11,460 nucleotides of DNA from Rhodospirillaceae bacterium UBA3470 (lineage in GTDB: Bacteria; Pseudomonadota; Alphaproteobacteria; Rhodospirillales; Casp-alpha2): contig DFRF01000009.1 in assembly GCA_002378125.1 (NCBI GenBank), positions 1 through 11,460 of the forward strand, read 5' to 3'. Below, piece after piece: positions 6,344 through 11,460 of this stretch; position 1 is the stretch's first letter, and each line of letters opens with the position of its first letter. The translations under genes were made by a program, and so were the position numbers. The notes beneath the pieces were generated by a model. That model had not been told where the DNA came from. It made no database searches and saw only the letters and a list, made by a program, of their open reading frames with translations.

Positions 6344-6976
6344 GCTTGCGAAAGCGCTTTTCGAATCCCGGTTCAGGCCAACCAGATTTGTCCACGACCT
6401 AGGCCGCCGGACGGCCTGCCATAGCAGAACCCCCATGCGTACGTCGCCCTTCAGCGTCAAACATTGAAGCACCCACGAAGGTACAAATCGGTCATGCGGG
6501 TCTGAAATGGCCCGAATGACGACAAACGGAATGCCATGGCGGGCTGCTACCCGGGCGACGGCATGACTTTCCATGTCACAGGCGACAGCCGCTGAATGCC
6601 GATGGAGCTCCTGTTTGCCGTCGGGAGTCGAAATCATTCGGTCTGTGCCGGCCAACGTACCGAAAATGACCTCACAGGCACCTGAAATCGATGCACATAT
6701 CTGATCCCGCCATGTCGCGTCGGTGGGATAGCGCCGATCCCCATCAACAACAGCCTCCGCCAAAACAACGGCACCCGCCGGTGCGGTCATCGCCAAACCG
6801 CCAGCTACCCCAAAGCTCAATAGGCCGCGCGCCCCAGCGCCAATTAAGGCTTCCGCACCGTTTGCAGCTCGCTCCGGACCGATGCCCGCGAACGTTTCAA
6901 AAACTCGCTGCGCGCGGGGAATCGCATCAAAGCAAGCGGATTCGCGAGGCAGGCCGCTGACCACGCCAATCTTCAT
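6299..6976 (-). CDS. hpnG: Hopanoid-associated phosphorylase HpnG (adenosylhopane nucleosidase/phosphorylase)
   Basis: HpnG removes adenine from adenosylhopane, leading to phosphoribosylhopane/ribosylhopane, the step that follows HpnH. The 225-residue sequence belongs to the purine nucleoside phosphorylase / MTA-SAH nucleosidase superfamily. Visible marks are the FGVAGG turn at 55-60, the nucleoside-binding ACDMES block at 132-137 (E136 is the expected ribose contact), and the AISDP segment at 156-160 with the base-contacting aspartate. The C-terminal extension after about residue 185, rich in basic residues and ending LRLGPGLRF, resembles other HpnG proteins. It begins three bases after the shc stop codon, so it is probably translated from the same message as shc. 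Its 3' end runs 45 bases into the end of hpnH on the other strand. No terminator is evident between the two. Confidence 0.93.
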   Translation of the reverse strand: MKIGVVSGLPRESACFDAIPRAQRVFETFAGIGPERAANGAEALIGAGARGLLSFGVAGGLAMTAPAGAVVLAEAVVDGDRRYPTDATWRDQICASISGACEVIFGTLAGTDRMISTPDGKQELHRHSAAVACDMESHAVARVAARHGIPFVVIRAISDPHDRFVPSWVLQCLTLKGDVRMGVLLWQAVRRPRSWTNLVGLNRDSKSAFASLRGVALRLGPGLRF

Positions 6977-6979
6977 GAC

Positions 6980-8938
6980 TTAGATCCCGTGCGCAGGGTA
7001 CTTGGAATTACTTTTTTGCAGGTTCCGATAGCGCGCCAAAGTCCAAAGTGGGAAAAACGCGCTGTAACCGTGATAACGGAGATAGAAGACGCGAGGGAAG
7101 CCAACGGCATTGAAATATTTTTCTCGCCACTTGCCAGCCTCACGGGGGGCCTTCAGAAGGAACTCAATACCGCTTTTTACTGCAACACTGTCGATCTCAC
7201 CCGCCGCCATGAGGGCTAAGACAGCCCAGGACGTTTGTGACGGCGTCGACGTCTTCACTTCATCACGACGGTGCTGCCAATAGCTGGCGCAGTCCTCACC
7301 CCAGCCGCCGTCTGGCTGCTGACGACCCTTCAGCCAATCGACAGCTCTACGGATATAGGGGGCCTGCATGTCTTCGCCGATGGCGTTGAACGCACACAAC
7401 ACGGACCATGTTCCGTAAACATAGTTGTTACCCCAACGGCCAAACCAGGACCCATCTTCTTCCTGTTCCCGTTTCAGATAGTCGATGGCCCGGCGAACCA
7501 CCGAGTACTCGCGACCGTAACCGCATTGCGCCAGCATACCGAGGCACCGCGCGCTCACGTCCGCCGTCGGCGGGTCTAACAAGGCGCCATGATCGGCAAA
7601 GGGAATGTGTTGGAGGATGTCGTGGTCGTTGTCCACATCAAAGGCGCCCCAGCCGCCGTTGGCGCTCTGCATGCCGATGATCCATTCAACGCCGCGTTCG
7701 ATGGCCTTGCGATATTTTTGCGGATTAGTACGATGCAGTGCCATGACGACGACGGCCGTATCATCCACATCCGGATAATGATCGTTCCAGTACTGGAAGG
7801 CCCAACCGCCGGGGCGAAGGTTTGGTGCATTGTTAACCCAGTCACCTCTTACGTCTAAGATTTGGCGGTCCACCAGCCAATCAGCGGTCTTTTCGAGAAT
7901 CGGATCGCCTTCTTCCACGCCAGCCTCCAATACCGCGTGCGCCGCCAGGCCGGTATCCCAAACGGGCGATAGGCATGGTTGGCAGTATCCCCAGTCGTCA
8001 TGGAACACCAACAACTTATCGATGGATTTACGGGCAATCTGATAGTCCGGGTGGTCCTTACCATATCCCAGAGCGTGGTAGGCCATCACCGTGTTCGCCA
8101 TCGCCGGGAAAATGGCGCCCAGGCCATCTTCACTGTTCAAGCGCTCTTTCATGAAGACCAGAGCCTTCTCGATAGCCCGCTTCGTCAGCCAAGTGGGAAC
8201 CAGCGATTCAAACGGCCGGATCAAACGGTCAACCAACAGGAACGCATCTCCCAACCAGTGGCCCGTGGGATTCACCATATAGTCAGTGTTCTGCTCGGCA
8301 GGGGTGACGAACAACTCATCGATATTGACGCGGCGCGGATTGACCCCGACCGGCTTCAACGCAGCCAGGATGAACAGCGGGATCATGACGGTCCGCGACC
8401 AATACGACACCTTGTCCATATGGAACAAAGCCCATCTCGGCAAAAGTAACGCTTCGATCCGCATGACCGGTACCGCGCGCCAGGGGATCTGGTCGAATAG
8501 TGCGAGCGAAATCCGAGTGAAGACGTTTGCCTTCGCAGCACCGCCTTCCGCCAAAATTGCCTTGCGTGCCCGGGTCATGTGCGGCGCGTCGGGGTCGTCA
8601 CCGACCATCTTCAAAGCAAAATAGGCCTTCACAGAGGCGCTCATATTGAAGTCGCCGTCGTGATAGAGTGGCCACCCTCCGTGCTTCTCTTGGATACTTC
8701 GGAGGTAGTTAGCGAGCTTCAACTCGACCTCGTCATCGATGGTCCCGAGAAAATGGTTTATAAAGATATATTCGGCCGGAATAGTCGCATCGGCTTCAAG
8801 CTCGAACGCCCAATGGCCATCCTCGGCCTGTTGGTTGCTGAGCCACTTGTTTGCTTCTTCAATGGCCCCGTCGATCTCGCGTGCATCGGACGTTTGTGAC
8901 TGCTCCGATGGCCGAAATCTGCCATTTAGCATTTCCAT
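6980..8938 (-). CDS. shc: Squalene-hopene cyclase
   Basis: This membrane-associated cyclase (hpnF) converts squalene to hopene and diplopterol, the step that commits the pathway to hopanoids. From the ATG at 8938 the protein has 652 residues, within the usual 630-720. The catalytic acid motif DVDD lies at 390-393, inside YPDVDDTAV. Several QW-type repeats are visible: GGWPLY, GGWAFQYW, GGWGAF, GSWFGRWG and GGWGED. The CLSPVWDT segment, which lines the cavity, is intact. The frame is open eight codons further, to a TTG at 8962. The ATG is preferred because GAAGAG lies ten bases upstream of it; a second ATG at 8932 is also possible. A promoter-like element lies just upstream, so the gene may be transcribed separately from hpnE. 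hpnG follows after three bases. The call is very secure. Confidence 0.97.
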   Translation of the reverse strand: MEMLNGRFRPSEQSQTSDAREIDGAIEEANKWLSNQQAEDGHWAFELEADATIPAEYIFINHFLGTIDDEVELKLANYLRSIQEKHGGWPLYHDGDFNMSASVKAYFALKMVGDDPDAPHMTRARKAILAEGGAAKANVFTRISLALFDQIPWRAVPVMRIEALLLPRWALFHMDKVSYWSRTVMIPLFILAALKPVGVNPRRVNIDELFVTPAEQNTDYMVNPTGHWLGDAFLLVDRLIRPFESLVPTWLTKRAIEKALVFMKERLNSEDGLGAIFPAMANTVMAYHALGYGKDHPDYQIARKSIDKLLVFHDDWGYCQPCLSPVWDTGLAAHAVLEAGVEEGDPILEKTADWLVDRQILDVRGDWVNNAPNLRPGGWAFQYWNDHYPDVDDTAVVVMALHRTNPQKYRKAIERGVEWIIGMQSANGGWGAFDVDNDHDILQHIPFADHGALLDPPTADVSARCLGMLAQCGYGREYSVVRRAIDYLKREQEEDGSWFGRWGNNYVYGTWSVLCAFNAIGEDMQAPYIRRAVDWLKGRQQPDGGWGEDCASYWQHRRDEVKTSTPSQTSWAVLALMAAGEIDSVAVKSGIEFLLKAPREAGKWREKYFNAVGFPRVFYLRYHGYSAFFPLWTLARYRNLQKSNSKYPAHGI

Positions 8939-8998
8939 ATTAACGTCGCTCTTCTGATACAAATTGCTACATTTTAGTTTTTCTCGACGACACTTTCC

Positions 8999-9028
8999 AT
9001 AACCTTAACGTCCATCGCTTTGTGTCAA
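8999..9028 (-). promoter_or_regulatory. shc: Candidate shc promoter
   Basis: On the minus strand a perfect -35 hexamer TTGACA (9028 to 9023) is followed after 18 bases by GGTTAT (9004 to 8999), a weaker -10 with three of six consensus bases. Transcription would start near 8991, leaving a leader of about 50 bases before the ATG at 8938. It lies in the only sizeable gap (105 bases) within the hpnB-hpnG series, where a second start is plausible. The -35 is convincing; the -10 is not. Confidence 0.45.
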
Positions 9029-9030
9029 AA

Positions 9031-9044
9031 AAATAATATTATTT
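9031..9044. repeat. AT-only 14-base palindrome upstream of shc
   Basis: AAATAATATTATTT is a perfect palindrome starting at the last base of the hpnE stop codon. On the minus strand it is followed by further T residues and then directly by the TTGACA box. Its place immediately upstream of the -35 fits an UP element or a regulator-binding site for shc. As a terminator for hpnE it would be weak, since the stem holds only A-T pairs, although the T-run would fit. Confidence 0.4.
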
Positions 9045-10315
9045 CAAGTACTTCCACTCATCTTATTCACTTGATCTAAGGCAGCAGACGCGGCGGCAAC
9101 ACCAGACCGAATACTGCCCTCGATCGTCGCCGGAAGGCCCGTGGCAGTCCAGTCGCCCGCAAGGTAGAGATTCCGCCACCGAGTACGACGGTCCGGCCGC
9201 CGACGCAGTTGGTCAGGGGTCTGCAGAAATGTGGCGCGCTTCTCTTTAACGATGCGAAACGGCGGCACTGCGACACCCACCAGACCATAGGCGGCTTGAA
9301 TGTCCGCCCAGAACCGCACCGCGATTGTCTCCGATGGCAGGTCCACCAACGACGCGGCGGCGCTGGCGGTGACTGAAACTAAGTCGTCGCGGGAAAATAG
9401 CCATTCAGCAGTTCCCCCAACCACCCCGAGAAGCGAAGGCGCATCAAAGGCCTGTTTAAGCCTGAAGTGTCCATTGACGATTGGCGAAAAAGCATTTGGG
9501 CCAACGATGCCGTCAAACATATCTTCGGCTATGGCGGCGGGAACCGCACTGATCACGCAATCATTGTCGGAAAGGTCGACCCGGTCCTGCACAAACTCTA
9601 ACGCCGACACTGTATCTTTAATCTTTTGGATACCTCTGAGGCGATGATTGAACCGCACCTGACCACCCATTGCCGTCACGAAATCAACCGCAGGCGAGAT
9701 TAATGAGCGACTCAATCCGTTCGGAAAGAACACGGGACGACACGCGACCTCTCCCTTAGCGAGGGTCTCTACGACCACCCGGCGCATTGTGGCGGCACCG
9801 GCCGCTGCCGGGTCCGTATTGGTCACCGCAACAATAACCGGGGCCCAGAACCGTCGCCATAGAACACCGCTGGTCGGCATCACATCCTTGATGGCATGGG
9901 TGTCCATGGCCCACATCATCCGCCAGCTTTGAAGATAATCTTTGAGCGAGGTGCCTGGGATGCGACGCAGAGAGGACAACGCAAACCAAGGGATATGCCC
10001 CTTGCCTGGTCGTATGGACCACCGCATTCCGTCGGCAAGATCAACGAACGGAATATGCGCCGGCGAGGGAACATGAATGGTATCTTCGGCCCCAATCAGA
10101 CGCAGAAAATCTAACGTGGCGTGGTTTCCGTTGAGGACGAGATGGTTGCCATTGTCAATATCGCAATCCAATTCGCGGTCGAAATAGGACCGGCAACGTC
10201 CGCCGGCGTGACCAGCGGCTTCATGGACGGTAACAAGAATGCCTTTGTGAGCCAATTGTACGGCAGCTGACAATCCTGACAGACCAGCACCAATGATGTG
10301 CGCCCGGCCACTCAA
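9044..10315 (-). CDS. hpnE: Hydroxysqualene dehydroxylase / squalene-associated FAD-dependent desaturase HpnE
   Basis: HpnE is a flavoprotein of the amine oxidase/phytoene desaturase family that reduces hydroxysqualene to squalene, the last step of the HpnC-HpnD-HpnE route. Starting at the TTG at 10315 the protein has 423 residues, normal for the family. The dinucleotide-binding motif GAGLSG (G9, G11, G14) is followed by the ribose-binding E32 and the GGR turn at 38-40. The FAD-closing segment AGDWTATGLPATIEGS is at 386-401. There is no ATG or GTG ahead of the FAD motif. The frame reaches back only to another TTG at 10390, which would overlap hpnD by 79 bases. The TTG at 10315 overlaps the hpnD stop codon as TTGA and gives the expected short lead before the Rossmann strand, so it is preferred. 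Translation is therefore probably coupled to hpnD. Confidence 0.93.
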   Translation of the reverse strand: MSGRAHIIGAGLSGLSAAVQLAHKGILVTVHEAAGHAGGRCRSYFDRELDCDIDNGNHLVLNGNHATLDFLRLIGAEDTIHVPSPAHIPFVDLADGMRWSIRPGKGHIPWFALSSLRRIPGTSLKDYLQSWRMMWAMDTHAIKDVMPTSGVLWRRFWAPVIVAVTNTDPAAAGAATMRRVVVETLAKGEVACRPVFFPNGLSRSLISPAVDFVTAMGGQVRFNHRLRGIQKIKDTVSALEFVQDRVDLSDNDCVISAVPAAIAEDMFDGIVGPNAFSPIVNGHFRLKQAFDAPSLLGVVGGTAEWLFSRDDLVSVTASAAASLVDLPSETIAVRFWADIQAAYGLVGVAVPPFRIVKEKRATFLQTPDQLRRRPDRRTRWRNLYLAGDWTATGLPATIEGSIRSGVAAASAALDQVNKMSGST

Positions 10316-11202
10316 AACATACCGTATCGGAACATCACCCAAAGTCTGACCATGGGTGACAGGCTCACGCGCCGCCGCGGCGGCGTCCAACCCGTCTGTA
10401 TGAGCACTTCCAGAATTCGTCTATAGACCTCAAGCATCATCGCCGCAGGGCGCACATCCTGCCTTTCACAGGTATCGATAATCGCCAAGGCCTCACGAAA
10501 GCGCTGAGCCGCGCCGTTGGCCAGTTCCAAGCACACATCGTGTAGGCGAGGGTTGCCGATGACTGCACCTAGGTCTTCGATGCTCGCAATGCCGTGCTTC
10601 GAAAGGACGTCAGCGGGGAGATAGAGCCTATCACGTTCGGCGTCTTCATCTACATCGCGAAGGATATTCGTCAACTGCAAGGCCTGGCCCTGGGCGAATG
10701 CAAGTCGGTCACCCGTGTCCACGTCAAGCCCGAACACTCGTGTCGACAGCCGGCCAACCGCCGATGCCACCCGATCACAATAGAGCATCAATTCATCCAG
10801 GTCCTTGATCCGCACACGATCGCCGGTGTCCATCTCCATGCCAGCAATGACGGCCTCGAAATCTTCCTGACGCAGATGAAATCTCTCGACAGCCGGCAAC
10901 AGCGCATGTCCGACGATGGTCTGGGTGTCGCCGGCAAACAAACGGCCGATCTCGTCCCGCCATTGGTCGAGTTTTTCGCGTTTCTCAGCCTCGGCGCCGG
11001 GACCGCCTATGTCATCGGCAATGTCGTCGACTTCCCGGCAAAATGCATAGATCGCATACATGGCCTCGCGCTTTGCCGGCGACAAACGCCGCATCGCCCA
11101 ATAGAAAGATGTGCCGGACGCTTTGACGATGTTCTCGACGTGAACTTCCGGTCGTGCAGAGACGGTCACGGCCGACGCATGAATGACCATTTGTTCTGTC
11201 AT
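10312..11202 (-). CDS. hpnD: Presqualene diphosphate synthase HpnD
   Basis: HpnD condenses two farnesyl diphosphates to presqualene diphosphate; HpnC then converts this to hydroxysqualene and HpnE makes squalene. The 296-residue protein belongs to the trans-isoprenyl squalene/phytoene synthase family. It carries both Mg-diphosphate motifs: DDIADD at 59-64, preceded by YAFCRE, and DVDED at 183-187 in the NILRDVDEDAERDRLYLP stretch. The FYWAMRRL and AMYAIYAFCREVDD segments are typical of HpnD rather than HpnC. The start is the ATG at 11202, without a clear Shine-Dalgarno; an internal ATG at codon 5 is an alternative. It lies 33 bases after hpnB in the same reading frame, separated by hpnB's TGA stop, and overlaps hpnE by four bases. 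hpnC, often the neighbour of hpnD, is not next to it here. Confidence 0.93.
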   Translation of the reverse strand: MTEQMVIHASAVTVSARPEVHVENIVKASGTSFYWAMRRLSPAKREAMYAIYAFCREVDDIADDIGGPGAEAEKREKLDQWRDEIGRLFAGDTQTIVGHALLPAVERFHLRQEDFEAVIAGMEMDTGDRVRIKDLDELMLYCDRVASAVGRLSTRVFGLDVDTGDRLAFAQGQALQLTNILRDVDEDAERDRLYLPADVLSKHGIASIEDLGAVIGNPRLHDVCLELANGAAQRFREALAIIDTCERQDVRPAAMMLEVYRRILEVLIQTGWTPPRRRVSLSPMVRLWVMFRYGMF

Positions 11203-11235
11203 GGCGCTAATGGATACACGACAGGACGGACAACG

Positions 11236-11460
11236 TCATCCACCATAGTGCCGTCCCTTCCAGCTACCACCTTTACCCTGCCAATGACGCAGGGCCGACG
11301 AAATGGTCATCATGGTGTACAATGAAGCAGCGACAGGTAGCAACGCGGCACGCCACATTGGTCCGTCGTAAAGCTTCAGCGTAGGCCAATAGGAGACAGC
11401 CATGACCGCCCAGGATACGCTGCCGATAATGGCAATGTTGTAATGCCCGTGCGCAAGGCC
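11236..11460 (-). CDS. hpnB: Hopene-associated glycosyltransferase HpnB, C-terminal end
   Basis: The frame runs leftward from the window edge to a TGA at 11238-11236. It encodes the last 74 residues of a membrane protein; the start lies beyond the window. Two hydrophobic stretches are visible, around residues 8-25 (NIAIIGSVSWAVMAVSYW) and 37-53 (AALLPVAASLYTMMTIS). They are followed by the basic tail SALRHWQGKGGSWKGR, which I recognise as the usual ending of HpnB, a family 2 glycosyltransferase with C-terminal membrane segments found in hopanoid loci. Its exact substrate is not established. The position directly upstream of hpnD on the same strand supports the call and makes it the first visible gene of the hpnB-hpnD-hpnE-shc-hpnG series. 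The catalytic domain cannot be examined here. Confidence 0.8.
   Translation of the reverse strand, partial: GLAHGHYNIAIIGSVSWAVMAVSYWPTLKLYDGPMWRAALLPVAASLYTMMTISSALRHWQGKGGSWKGRHYGG

Noticed and set aside
6351..6360. AAAGCGCTTT palindrome just after the hpnH stop as a terminator
   Set aside because: The stem is short, it lies inside hpnG coding sequence, and the following bases do not form a T-run.
7979..8449. Plus-strand frame opposite shc
   Set aside because: It is antisense to the conserved core of squalene-hopene cyclase, with no recognisable domain or ribosome site.
10371..10384. Perfect GC palindrome GCCGCCGCGGCGGC near the hpnD 3' end
   Set aside because: It is explained by consecutive proline and arginine codons in hpnD and lies within coding sequence, with no T-run or regulatory position.
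11203..11238. Possible hpnB-hpnD fusion by stop read-through
   Set aside because: The two frames are in register with a single TGA between them, but 11 non-conserved codons separate them and each protein has its normal end and start. The shared frame is most likely chance.
10594..11325. 243-codon plus-strand frame opposite hpnD and the end of hpnB
   Set aside because: hpnD has both aspartate-rich motifs and full length on the minus strand; the plus-strand translation shows no family features.
1..11460. CRISPR array, tRNA/rRNA genes, insertion sequence or phage attachment site
   Set aside because: No spaced direct repeats, cloverleaf, transposase motif or terminal inverted repeats were seen. 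The window is almost fully occupied by metabolic genes.

Overview
The window is a hopanoid (bacterial sterol-like triterpenoid) biosynthesis locus from a Gram-negative, probably alphaproteobacterial genome. This assignment rests on the gene set: an HpnD/HpnE-type squalene route, squalene-hopene cyclase, and HpnG, HpnH, HpnA and HpnB, all with tight gene packing. The DNA is moderately GC-rich by eye. There are no rRNA or tRNA genes, CRISPR arrays or insertion sequences, and no gene-free stretch reaches 300 bases. The exact taxon cannot be read from the sequence alone.

Layout. Positions 1-2232 (+) hold three metabolic genes that are not known hopanoid genes: the 3' end of a ketopantoate-reductase-like gene, a threonine/serine-dehydratase-like PLP enzyme coupled to it through a GTGA overlap, and a phytanoyl-CoA-dioxygenase-family Fe(II)/2-oxoglutarate oxygenase. 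Positions 2239-4046 (-) hold hpnA followed by a LicC/PntC-like nucleotidyltransferase. This second gene converges on the dioxygenase with a 6-base gap. Positions 4206-6343 (+) hold ispH and hpnH, 11 bases apart and divergent from hpnA. Positions 6299-11460 (-) hold, in transcription order, hpnB (3' end only), hpnD, hpnE, shc and hpnG. The last gene overlaps hpnH tail-to-tail by 45 bases.

How the genes work together. IspH makes IPP/DMAPP, the isoprenoid precursors. HpnD (with a partner HpnC not seen here) and HpnE turn farnesyl diphosphate into squalene through presqualene diphosphate and hydroxysqualene. Shc cyclises squalene to hopene. HpnH adds a 5'-deoxyadenosyl group to give adenosylhopane, and HpnG removes adenine to give ribosylhopane. 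HpnA and HpnB are hopanoid-associated sugar epimerase-like and glycosyltransferase-like proteins with less certain roles. A promoter-like TTGACA element with an AT-only palindrome just upstream sits in front of shc, so the cyclase may have its own transcription start inside the operon.

The points most worth following are the nucleotidyltransferase behind hpnA, the uncharacterised reductase/dehydratase/dioxygenase cassette, the absence of hpnC between hpnB and hpnD, and the antisense 3' overlap of hpnH and hpnG, which encode consecutive pathway steps. No wholly new system is demonstrated by the sequence.
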